A stretch of DNA of 5,077 nucleotides, taken from Synechococcus sp. UW140. GTDB lineage: Bacteria; Cyanobacteriota; Cyanobacteriia; PCC-6307; Cyanobiaceae. Under the pieces are notes generated by a model. It searched no databases, had not been told where the DNA came from, and saw nothing but the letters and a program-made list of their open reading frames with translations. A program made the position numbers and the translations under genes. Numbering within the stretch: position 1 is the first letter of the stretch; every line of letters begins with the position of its first letter. The stretch covers positions 1 to 5,077 of the forward strand of contig CAMDWF010000195.1 in assembly GCA_945878795.1 (NCBI GenBank), in the 5' to 3' direction. Below, piece after piece: positions 1-5,077 of this stretch.

Positions 1-140
1 ATCGCTACCTGGGCGCTTTCTGTTATCGGTTCAATCGTCGCTTCAACCTGGAAGAGATGACGGGTAGGATCCTCCGGGCCACCTGCAATTGCACCGCAAG
101 GCCCGAGCGCCTCCTGAGGGCTGCGGAGCTTGGTACCTAA
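1..140 (+). CDS. IS1595-family (ISXO2-like) transposase, C-terminal end only
   Basis: The window opens inside this gene; the first whole codon is at position 3 and the TAA stop is at 138-140, leaving 45 residues. The fragment begins RYLGAFCYRFNRRFNLEE and ends LLRAAELGT. A Y-L-x-x-F-x-Y-R-F-N-R-R block followed by a short helical tail is typical of the extreme C-terminus of ISXO2-like DDE transposases of the IS1595 family, which cut and paste their element through a DDE/DDN active site. The catalytic residues lie upstream and are not in the window, so activity cannot be judged. The gene runs towards the decayed WD40 gene on the opposite strand, and the element's right-hand end must lie just after the stop. 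The family call rests on recognising this motif; the length of the whole protein is unknown here. Confidence 0.8.
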   Translation, partial: RYLGAFCYRFNRRFNLEEMTGRILRATCNCTARPERLLRAAELGT

Positions 141-196
141 TCAAGTAACCTAATGCTCATTTCCCATCTACAGCTACTATCATTTCTAAAGTTAAT
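1..196 (+). mobile_element. Right-hand end of an IS1595-type insertion sequence
   Basis: The transposase tail ends at 140, and recognisable WD40 coding sequence on the other strand begins near 197. The 56 bases between belong wholly or partly to the IS non-coding end, with its terminal inverted repeat, plus possibly a target duplication. The exact boundary cannot be fixed because the left end of the element is outside the window, so there is no partner repeat to compare. The insertion appears to have removed or displaced the rest of the WD40 propeller coding region. Confidence 0.6.
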
Positions 197-1196
197 AGAA
201 GCGAGGCAGCGCCCATCCGGCGACCAGGCAATCGACATAATTCTTGCGGAGTGGCCAGAGAGGCTTTGGGTGCATAGGTTAGGTAGCAGGAGATGGCGAT
301 CTGGCACTACTGGTAACTGGTTTGCAATGCTTTGCAGCCCCACAGCCACCTCTGGGATATCCGCAGATTGCGGTGTACTACTCGGGAGGGCCTGCAACAG
401 AGCTTGCGCGTGCATTGGTGTTGCTTTCAGAGCCCATTGCCAGATGGATTGTGGATCGCCTGCTCGCTCAAGCAGCTGCACAGTGGTGGACCAATTGTTA
501 GCGTCGAATTGATCAAAAGGCTTGCTTTGCTGCATCGCCCCCAGCCATTCCGTTCGGCCCGCCGCCGTCGCTGCCGCTGCCAAGCGTTTGCGAAGGTTGG
601 CGCTTGCCACTGCTTGGGCCTGGACCAACAGCGAACCATCAAGATCCAGTTCTTCATAGCGCTGAATCTGTCCGGTGAGCAGCCAGAACAGAGTTCGCTC
701 AGCGGGTTTTGATGGTGAATGGCCTGTACTGAGCAGCGATGTCACACGCTTCTAGCAAGGGCGGCACGACTTCAGGCCCATCATTAGCCAACCGCTCCGG
801 CCAGCCGCAAGCCAAGGCAACAGCAACCCGCCTGTCAGGAGATTCAAGAGGCAAATAATCAGCCTCTTTGATCAAAGAGAAGAGTTGTTCCGAGCGCTTC
901 TCTGAACTGAATCGCAATCTCTGCAATCTCCTGGAGCTGCTGAGCCTCGCGCATAGACTTCAATGCAGTTATTAAATTTTGCCGTATGACTTCATCATCC
1001 AGGCTTTGGCTAACTACAGCTAAAGCCATGGCACGAGTAGCTGCAGATGAGCCATCTTGCAGCAACTTGCTGATCGCTCGATTCTGCTGCCAGCGATGCG
1101 GCGAGACAGGCCACAATTTCTGGCCTAACAGTCTAGAGCTATATTTTTTAATCTGGTCGGGTGCCAGGAAGGAAGGCATCTGGGTAGAGAAAGCAT
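137..1196 (-). pseudogene. Decayed helical-repeat (HEAT-like) plus WD40 protein gene, frameshifted and cut by the IS
   Basis: Three minus-strand segments in different frames read as one protein. Segment 1 (1179 to about 904) starts MPSFLAPDQIKKYSS and contains amphipathic helices. Segment 2 (about 902 to 702) holds DRRVAVALACGWPERLA and PEVVPPLLEACD, also helical-repeat-like. Segment 3 (700 to 197) starts ERTLFWLLTGQ and ends with the first WD40 blade, LSGHSARIMSIAWSPDG followed by RCLAS. Removing one base near 903 and one at 701 restores continuity. After position 197 the family resemblance stops and the frame runs into IS DNA, ending at a TAG (137-139). About 327 residues can be rebuilt; a complete protein would need several more blades. 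WD40 propellers are protein-interaction scaffolds, but the partner is unknown. The best ribosome binding site (1202-1206) precedes an ATG (1194-1196) that is out of frame with MPSFL, suggesting a further indel. A possible -10-like CATAAT lies at 1227-1232. Sequencing indels could explain the frameshifts but not the IS truncation. Confidence 0.75.
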
Positions 1197-1201
1197 TGGG
1201 G

Positions 1202-1206
1202 TCCTT
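1202..1206 (-). promoter_or_regulatory. Shine-Dalgarno of the decayed WD40 gene
   Basis: On the minus strand AAGGA lies 5 bases before an ATG at 1196-1194, a near-ideal arrangement. That ATG opens a frame of only about two dozen codons. The family-like frame starts 17 bases further on, at the ATG at 1179. The site therefore marks the likely original start and hints at a lost or gained base between the two ATGs. Confidence 0.45.
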
Positions 1207-1319
1207 CTTATAGCAAAGCAGCTAAATTATGCACACTTGTATTAACTTGCTCGCCAACTAGGTATGGGTGTAAAGCCATTGGGTAGTCAACCCATTTTCG
1301 CAGTGACGGCCGACTTTTT

Positions 1320-1340
1320 GGCATACTCTTAACGTATGCC
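1320..1340. repeat. Perfect 7-bp inverted repeat around the prohibitin stop codon
   Basis: GGCATAC at 1320-1326 and GTATGCC at 1334-1340 are perfect complements around a 7-base loop that contains the prohibitin stop codon (1329-1331). In the prohibitin mRNA this would form a hairpin at the end of the gene. The bases that follow in that direction are A-rich rather than T-rich, so it is not a classical Rho-independent terminator. It may instead protect the 3' end or be chance. Confidence 0.5.
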
Positions 1341-2180
1341 TAGCATTCTGGATAACCAAAAACCCCCTTCTCCTCCGACAATCAGGGTGGTTGGCACTTT
1401 CGACCCGTTTTGGGCCCACAAACGGAATTTCTCCAACTCAGTCACTTCACGGGCGCCGGGTACCCGCAAACTTTCGGCCTTGAGTCGGTTGGCCTCCGCT
1501 TGGCCTCTAGCCTCCTCAATCACCCCCAGCGCTTCATTCTTTTTCGCGTTGGCTTTGTACGTGGCCGCCAGAGCCTCCTGCTCGGCAACCTGCTTGATCT
1601 CAATCGCTTCAGCCACCTTTTGACTGGGGGCCAAATTCACCACATCCAGGCCGATCACTTCCACCGGATAAGGGCGCAAGTTGGCCTTGATCGTGCTCTC
1701 CCAATCGGCCTTCAGCTTGGTGCGATTACCAATGGCCGATTCCAGACTTCGTGTCGAACTCACAGTTTTGAAGCTCTCCTCCGCTTTCGGATCAACGATC
1801 CCCGTAGTTATCGCCTCAAGCGAACCAAATTCACGTCGCACCCGCGGGACCTGAGATGGCGGCACTCTCCACTGAACAGCCAGTTTGGCATTCAGGTCTT
1901 GGATATTGGATGTGGCAGCAGCCACTTGCCGCTGAAAACTTTGCACCTTCACATTCATGCAATCCAAGCTATCTACGAATGGAATCAACATATTAGGGCC
2001 TGGTAATACTGGTTGATTCTGAACTTGGCCTAGGCGTAGCTTGGCACAAGTTGTGCCCTCTGGGATCACCCGCAGGGGATTCAGAATGACCGCAGCCACC
2101 ACCACTGCGATCGGCGCCAAGCGTCGCACTAATTGATCTCGCGACCGGTGATTGGAGAACACGGTATCAATAGTCATCAT
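1329..2180 (-). CDS. SPFH/prohibitin-family membrane protein
   Basis: A 283-residue protein with prohibitin architecture. Residues 1-20 are basic and polar, about 21-36 form one hydrophobic membrane anchor (LAPIAVVVAAVIL), about 38-190 form the SPFH (band 7) domain, and about 190-245 form an Ala/Glu/Lys-rich helix with coiled-coil character (AEAIEIKQVAEQEALAA, then EEARGQAEANRLKAESL). Family hallmarks include IPEGTTCAKLRLGQV, LPGPNMLIPFVDSL, VQWRVPP and KADWESTIKANL. The length matches short cyanobacterial prohibitins such as the roughly 280-residue protein of Synechocystis. Prohibitins form large membrane-bound ring assemblies that organise membrane domains and often associate with FtsH proteases; a role in plasma or thylakoid membrane quality control is inferred. 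The start is the first of two tandem ATGs, supported by the Shine-Dalgarno at 2185-2189. The gene looks intact, although it sits next to a pseudogene and IS in less GC-rich DNA, and could have arrived with them. Confidence 0.92.
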   Translation of the reverse strand: MMTIDTVFSNHRSRDQLVRRLAPIAVVVAAVILNPLRVIPEGTTCAKLRLGQVQNQPVLPGPNMLIPFVDSLDCMNVKVQSFQRQVAAATSNIQDLNAKLAVQWRVPPSQVPRVRREFGSLEAITTGIVDPKAEESFKTVSSTRSLESAIGNRTKLKADWESTIKANLRPYPVEVIGLDVVNLAPSQKVAEAIEIKQVAEQEALAATYKANAKKNEALGVIEEARGQAEANRLKAESLRVPGAREVTELEKFRLWAQNGSKVPTTLIVGGEGGFWLSRMLGIR

Positions 2181-2478
2181 AGTTACCTTTTTTAGGAATA
2201 AATTGGTACTGATTCGAATGTCGGCCGGTGGCTAGGAGCCCAGCTACGGCTATCCGAAATGATGGCGATGGCTGTCGATTGTGGTGCGGTGCAAGTGGTG
2301 AATCAGCTCGCTCTCCAGCGATGTTGCCGGATCCAAAGTGGATCAAAGCCGTCTCATGGCTGGGTTCATCCAGCTCATAAGCCTGAACACGGCAACATAA
2401 GCTGGGCTGGGAGTTGAGCATGTTTGCCATGCGGGAGGCTGTAAATTGACATTCCCATGCGGTTGCGAGGGATGTCAA
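2167..2478 (-). CDS. Unrecognised 103-codon open frame overlapping the prohibitin start
   Basis: This frame opens at a TTG (2478) directly after an in-frame TGA and ends at a TGA (2169-2167), 14 bases inside the prohibitin gene. I recognise no family. The product would be polar, with two adjacent cysteines, a stretch rich in His, Pro and Ser in the middle, and no membrane segment. An internal ATG, opening MANMLNSQPS, is an alternative start. Codon choice is not obviously abnormal, and the short overlap with the downstream gene would suit translational coupling. Against it, there is no ribosome binding site before the TTG, the frame covers a possible folded segment (2321-2398), and part of a long inverted repeat falls on its start. 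It may be a gene remnant or chance. Confidence 0.22.
   Translation of the reverse strand: MTSLATAWECQFTASRMANMLNSQPSLCCRVQAYELDEPSHETALIHFGSGNIAGERADSPLAPHHNRQPSPSFRIAVAGLLATGRHSNQYQFIPKKGNYDDY
2185..2189 (-). promoter_or_regulatory. Shine-Dalgarno of the prohibitin gene
   Basis: On the minus strand an A-run leads into AAGGT, which ends 4 bases before the ATG at 2180-2178. It favours the first of the two adjacent ATG codons. The site lies inside the overlapping minus-strand frame at 2167-2478. Confidence 0.6.
2321..2398. repeat. Possible three-stem folded segment closed by a 9-bp inverted repeat
   Basis: ATGTTGCCG at 2321-2329 is perfectly complementary to CGGCAACAT at 2390-2398. Inside lie two local hairpins: GATCCA/TGGATC (2330-2335 with 2339-2344, 3-base loop) and GCTGG/CCAGC (2359-2363 with 2370-2374, 6-base loop). 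Together they could form a three-way junction about 78 bases long in either strand's transcript. It does not match a tRNA or a riboswitch that I recognise, and it overlaps a weak open frame, so function is unproven. Confidence 0.3.
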
Positions 2479-2479
2479 T
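2445..2479. repeat. Long inverted repeat ATTGACAT(T)CCC / GGGATGTCAAT
   Basis: The left arm (2445-2456) and right arm (2469-2479) pair over 11 base pairs with a single bulged T at 2453 and a 12-base loop. An arm this long and AT/GC-mixed is unlikely to be trivial. It lies about 265 bases upstream of the prohibitin start and about 360 upstream of the NDH-2 start. It could be a regulator operator, an RNA hairpin, or a mobile-element or recombination end. A TTGACA at 2446-2451 in the left arm resembles a -35 box, but I see no matching -10 at the right distance. Confidence 0.5.
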
Positions 2480-2838
2480 CATGGCTAGGTGTAAACAAAT
2501 GCAAGCAGATAGAAGCGACTACGCCTGACAGAAGAACGCAAAGCGCCTAAATAGATTTACGAAAGCAATCCCATTCACTGCCCATCTCCCGCCCGGGCAT
2601 GAACTGGACATCTGTTTTGCAGGTAATTGGTCAGCAGCAACATTCCGCGCTTGCGGGGATCGAACCGGTTCATCATGCCGTGGGGCCGCTGCCGAGCTGA
2701 CAACTGGGCCAGCAGTCGCCTCCCCCCTGGGACCGCGCTGGCCCTGGGCCCGCAACCGTTGGCGCAACTGTCGGAACCGTTACCCAGCGGGCAGCCGATG
2801 CTCCATAGGCTTGAGGTTGTGGCGGCTGAGGCCAGCCG
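2480..2838. other. Intergenic stretch spanning the change in base composition
   Basis: No gene is firmly supported here. The first part (to about 2600) has the mixed composition of the accessory left half. From about 2690 the sequence becomes GC-rich like the NDH-2 and glnN genes. The only coding-like signal is a plus-strand frame that becomes plausible after about 2700. The NDH-2 promoter should lie in this stretch, but no convincing -10/-35 pair was found by eye. Confidence 0.5.
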
Positions 2839-2881
2839 ATGGAACGCTTTTTCCTGGAGCTCGAACCGCCAGCGGCGGTGA
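2627..2881 (+). CDS. Weak open frame or gene remnant ending at TGATG with NDH-2
   Basis: An 84-codon plus-strand frame with a TTG start (2627, right after an in-frame TAA) or an ATG at 2675. No ribosome binding site is visible for either. From about 2700 its codons mostly end in G or C, like the genes to the right, and the translation (PGTALALGPQPLAQLSE, then LHRLEVVAAEASRW) reads like protein. Its TGA (2879-2881) overlaps an in-frame ATG of NDH-2 as TGATG, a common arrangement in coupled gene pairs. The AT-richer first third does not look coding. I recognise no family. It may be the 3' remnant of a gene whose 5' part was replaced by the accessory segment, or a chance frame, since high GC content lengthens spurious frames. 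Confidence 0.15.
   Translation: MVSSNIPRLRGSNRFIMPWGRCRADNWASSRLPPGTALALGPQPLAQLSEPLPSGQPMLHRLEVVAAEASRWNAFSWSSNRQRR
2828..2831 (+). promoter_or_regulatory. Shine-Dalgarno-like GAGG before the upstream NDH-2 start
   Basis: GAGG ends 7 bases before the ATG at 2839 and supports that start. The alternative ATG at 2881, where family similarity begins, has no comparable site in front of it. Confidence 0.4.
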
Positions 2882-4206
2882 TGACCAGCTGGCCCCACGT
2901 GGTGGTGGTGGGAGGCGGCTTCGCGGGGCTCAAGGTGTGCCATGCCCTGGCCCGTCAGCCCGTGCGGGTCACCTTGATCGACAAACGCAACTTCAACCTG
3001 TTTCAGCCCCTCCTCTATCAGGTGGCCTCCGGTCTTGTCTCCGAGGCGGATGTGGCTTCACCACTGCGTCAGATGGTGGGGGATGCCCCCAACATCCAGA
3101 TCCTTTTGGGGGAGGTGGTCGCCATTGATCCGGAGGCCTGCCAGGTGGTGCTCAACGGCCAGCACCTCGGCTACGACCAGCTCATCCTGGCGACCGGATC
3201 GGGCAGCACCTATTTCGGCCGCGAGGAATGGCGCTCGCTGGCCCCACCGATGAAGATCCTTGAGCATGCCGATGAGATCCGTCGGCGGCTGCTGATGGCC
3301 CTGGAGGAGGCCGAGCAGACCCGGGACCCCAGCCAGCGGGCCTTCCTGCAGACCGTGGTGGTGGTGGGGGCTGGCCCCGCCGGCTGCGAGCTGGCCGGAT
3401 CCCTGATCGAGTTGATGCAGAGGGCTGTGCAGCGCGACTTCAAGCAGCTGCGCCGCCAGGACTGCCGGGTGGTGCTGGTGGATCCGGTGGATCGGGTGCT
3501 GCCCACCATGGCGCCGGTCCTCTCCGAGGCCGCAGCCGCTTACCTACGGGCCGCCGGGGTTGACATGCGCTTGGGCCTCAAGGTGGAAGGGATCGCCCCG
3601 GGGCGCGTCTGTCTCAGTGGTGCGGCCGGCGAGATCGAGCTGGAGGCGGCCACGATCTGCTGGACTGCCGGGGTGCGGGCCTCCCGGCTGGGCCGCCTGC
3701 TGAGCGACCAAACCGGCTGCCCGATCGACCGCAGTGGGCGGCTCGTGGTGGAGCCTGATTTCTCGGTTCCCGGCCACCCCGAGATCCGGGCGGTCGGCGA
3801 TCTGTGCAGCTTCGCCCATACCCCCAATGGCAGCCCCCTGCCGGGCATGGCGGGTCCGGCGGTGCAGGCCGGGGAGTGGGTGGCCCGAGACATCCTGGCG
3901 CGCCTGCGCGGCCAGACGATCCAACCCTTCCGCTGGCTGGACCTCGGCAGCATGGCGGTGATCGGTCCCTGGTATGCCGTGGCCGATCTGCGTGGACTGC
4001 ATCTCACGGGCCTGGTGGGCTGGGTGGTGTGGGCCCTGGCCCACCTCGCCTTCATTCCAGACACGGAAAACCGGATCGCCCTGTTCAGCAAGTGGATGTG
4101 GCAGATCGCCACCCGCCAGCGCACGGCCTTGCTGATCACCGGCCGCCCGGATCAACACCTCGGTGTGGATGTGGGCCTGTTTCGGGCCCCCCGCCCGACC
4201 GCCTAG
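2839..4206 (+). CDS. Type II NAD(P)H:quinone oxidoreductase (NDH-2), FAD-dependent
   Basis: This is a single-subunit, non-proton-pumping NADH dehydrogenase that passes electrons from NAD(P)H through FAD to membrane quinone. The frame has 455 codons, or 441 from the ATG at 2881. Numbering from the latter: FAD-binding VVVVGGGFAG at 7-16, the conserved LIDKRNFNLFQPLLYQVASG at 32-51, ATGS at 104-107, a second nucleotide fold VVVVGAGPAGCELAGS at 159-174 with Asp201 at the end of the next strand (an acidic residue that favours NADH over NADPH), the FAD-contacting AVGDLC at 304-309, and a quinone-side PAVQAG at 326-331. The last 80 residues are rich in Trp, Leu and Val (about 368-392) and probably attach the protein to the membrane surface. 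E. coli Ndh, at 434 residues, is similar in length. Cyanobacteria carry several such enzymes (NdbA, B, C) thought to sense redox state; I cannot assign which. Start 2839 has a GAGG site, while 2881 fits the family N-terminus better. Confidence 0.93.
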   Translation: MERFFLELEPPAAVMTSWPHVVVVGGGFAGLKVCHALARQPVRVTLIDKRNFNLFQPLLYQVASGLVSEADVASPLRQMVGDAPNIQILLGEVVAIDPEACQVVLNGQHLGYDQLILATGSGSTYFGREEWRSLAPPMKILEHADEIRRRLLMALEEAEQTRDPSQRAFLQTVVVVGAGPAGCELAGSLIELMQRAVQRDFKQLRRQDCRVVLVDPVDRVLPTMAPVLSEAAAAYLRAAGVDMRLGLKVEGIAPGRVCLSGAAGEIELEAATICWTAGVRASRLGRLLSDQTGCPIDRSGRLVVEPDFSVPGHPEIRAVGDLCSFAHTPNGSPLPGMAGPAVQAGEWVARDILARLRGQTIQPFRWLDLGSMAVIGPWYAVADLRGLHLTGLVGWVVWALAHLAFIPDTENRIALFSKWMWQIATRQRTALLITGRPDQHLGVDVGLFRAPRPTA

Positions 4207-4226
4207 ACCATGCCTGCAGCGGACCG

Positions 4227-4263
4227 GGACGACCGTTGGGTCGGCCGCCCCGGCCCCGGCCGG
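4227..4263. terminator. GC-rich hairpins between the convergent NDH-2 and glnN genes
   Basis: CGACC (4230-4234) pairs with GGTCG (4239-4243) around a GTTG loop, and two more G-C pairs (4227-4228 with 4245-4246) extend it past one mismatch. A second GC palindrome, CCGGCC/GGCCGG, lies at 4250-4263. No T-run follows on either strand, so these are not classical terminators. Their place between two gene 3' ends makes a shared transcript-end role plausible. Confidence 0.3.
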
Positions 4264-4271
4264 CGGGTTCC

Positions 4272-5077
4272 TCAGCGCACGAACAGCATCTCCTGATAGG
4301 TGGGCAGGGGCCAGAGGTCGTCATCCACCAGGGTCTCAAGGCCATCCACCGCCTCCCGGAGGCTGCCGATCAGCGGCATCAGGGTGCCTGCGCAGTGGTG
4401 CAGGTGGCCATGGGTGTCGTGGGGCGGATTGGCGAGGGCCTCCTCCAGGGCGCCGCAGCACTGCAGCAACTTGCTGTTGAGGTCTGCGATCTTCGTGACC
4501 AGGCCCCGATCGCTTTGGATACCGATCGCCTCCTGATCCCGCAGTGAACGGCTCAGGCGCTCCAGGCTTTGCATCACCACCGGGTAGATCTGGGTGCGGG
4601 CGATGCGGAAGGCCAGCCGCGCCTCCACCTCGATGGCGAGGATGTACTGCTCGGCATACACCTCGAAACGGCTTTCGAGCTCCACGGGTGTGAGTACCCC
4701 CTGGCGCTGGAACAGGTCCCGGATCTCGGGGCGTTCCAGCACCGGTAAGGCATCGGCACTGGTGCGCAGGTTCTCCAGGCCCCGCTCCTCCACGGCCTTG
4801 CGGTGCCATTCGCTCGAATAGCCGTCACCGCCGAAGACCACGGCACCGTGGTCGTCCATGGTGCGCTTCATCACGGCGAAGGCGGCCTCCTGGAGGGGAA
4901 CCCCGCTATTCAGTTGCTCCTCCAGCCGATCGGCGATCCACTGGAGCGAATCGGCAAGGATCGTATTCAGCGCCACCAGCGGGCCCGCCACCGACTGGCC
5001 GGAGCCGACCGCCCGGAACTCGAAGCGATTGCCGGTGAAGGCGAAGGGGGAGGTGCGGTTGCGATCGCCGGGATCCT
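4272..5077 (-). CDS. glnN: Type III glutamine synthetase, C-terminal part
   Basis: The gene runs off the right edge, so 267 codons and the TGA stop (4274-4272) of an enzyme usually around 720 residues are present. Glutamine synthetase joins ammonia to glutamate using ATP, the main entry of nitrogen into metabolism, in the cytoplasm. The fragment begins DPGDRNRTSPFAFTGNRFEF, the conserved nucleotide and glutamate-site region of the catalytic barrel, then AVGSGQSVAGPLVALN. It next shows VFGGDGYSSEWHRKAVEERG and ends DDDLWPLPTYQEMLFVR, both marks of the type III (GlnN) C-terminal domain and absent from GlnA. No frameshift is seen. In cyanobacteria glnN is often a second synthetase induced by nitrogen starvation under NtcA; its promoter is outside the window. 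It converges on the NDH-2 gene with a 65-base gap. Confidence 0.95.
   Translation of the reverse strand, partial: DPGDRNRTSPFAFTGNRFEFRAVGSGQSVAGPLVALNTILADSLQWIADRLEEQLNSGVPLQEAAFAVMKRTMDDHGAVVFGGDGYSSEWHRKAVEERGLENLRTSADALPVLERPEIRDLFQRQGVLTPVELESRFEVYAEQYILAIEVEARLAFRIARTQIYPVVMQSLERLSRSLRDQEAIGIQSDRGLVTKIADLNSKLLQCCGALEEALANPPHDTHGHLHHCAGTLMPLIGSLREAVDGLETLVDDDLWPLPTYQEMLFVR

Noticed and set aside
1280..1294. Small palindrome TGGGT/ACCCA followed by TTTT on the plus strand
   Set aside because: The stem is only 5 bp, and no plus-strand gene ends nearby, so a terminator role is not supported.
1336..2006. Plus-strand open frames opposite the prohibitin gene
   Set aside because: The opposite strand encodes a convincing complete SPFH protein; these frames have no recognisable domain.
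2446..2474. TTGACA at 2446-2451 as a plus-strand -35 box
   Set aside because: The sequence 16-18 bases downstream (around GGGATG) is not a -10 element, and the hexamer is better explained as part of the inverted repeat.
1259..2495. Short similar strings (taggt...gtgtaaa near 1259-1275 and taggtgtaaa near 2485) flanking the prohibitin gene, considered as insertion-end repeats
   Set aside because: The match is short and gapped, and could easily arise by chance.
2645..2672. A GGTTCGATCCC-like string on the minus strand resembling a tRNA T-arm
   Set aside because: The bases flanking the loop do not form a 5-bp T-stem, and no acceptor, D or anticodon arm could be placed around it.
3540..4158. 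Long minus-strand open frames opposite NDH-2
   Set aside because: They are antisense shadows of a clearly coding GC-rich gene, their translations are rich in Arg, Pro and Gly with no family character.
3804..4809. Open frames on both strands across the NDH-2 3' end and within glnN in other frames
   Set aside because: They cross or oppose well-supported genes and read as low-complexity Pro/Gly/Arg sequence.

Overview
The window looks like part of a picocyanobacterial chromosome of the Synechococcus/Cyanobium type. The main reasons are an NAD(P)H:quinone oxidoreductase with the sequence style of the cyanobacterial NDH-2 family, a type III glutamine synthetase (GlnN), and a short prohibitin of the size seen in cyanobacteria. 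This assignment comes from recognising the proteins, not from a database search.

The window falls into two compositional halves. The right half (about 2690 to the end) is strongly GC-rich with GC-ending codons and carries two intact-looking housekeeping genes in convergent order: NDH-2 on the plus strand (2839-4206) and the C-terminal third of glnN on the minus strand (4272 to beyond the window end). They are separated by 65 bases with GC-rich hairpins. The left half (1 to about 2600) is visibly less GC-rich and looks like accessory DNA. It holds the last 45 codons of an IS1595-family (ISXO2-like) transposase on the plus strand (ending at 140), a decayed minus-strand gene for a helical-repeat plus WD40 protein (1196-137), and an intact SPFH/prohibitin-family membrane protein on the minus strand (2180-1329).

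The WD40 gene is a pseudogene. At least two single-base frame disruptions (near 903 and at 701) split the helical part, a possible third separates a well-placed ribosome binding site and ATG from the frame, and the WD40 propeller is cut off after one blade where the IS end begins. The prohibitin gene upstream of it on the same strand looks functional, with a clear Shine-Dalgarno and a membrane anchor.

The stretch 2181-2838 between the prohibitin and NDH-2 genes has no gene I can name. It holds one minus-strand open frame that overlaps the prohibitin start, a possible multi-stem folded segment (2321-2398), a long near-perfect inverted repeat (2445-2479), the transition in base composition, and a short plus-strand frame that may be a gene remnant joined to NDH-2 by a TGATG overlap. 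I see no CRISPR array, tRNA or rRNA, and no complete undescribed system. The unexplained signals are concentrated in 2181-2881.
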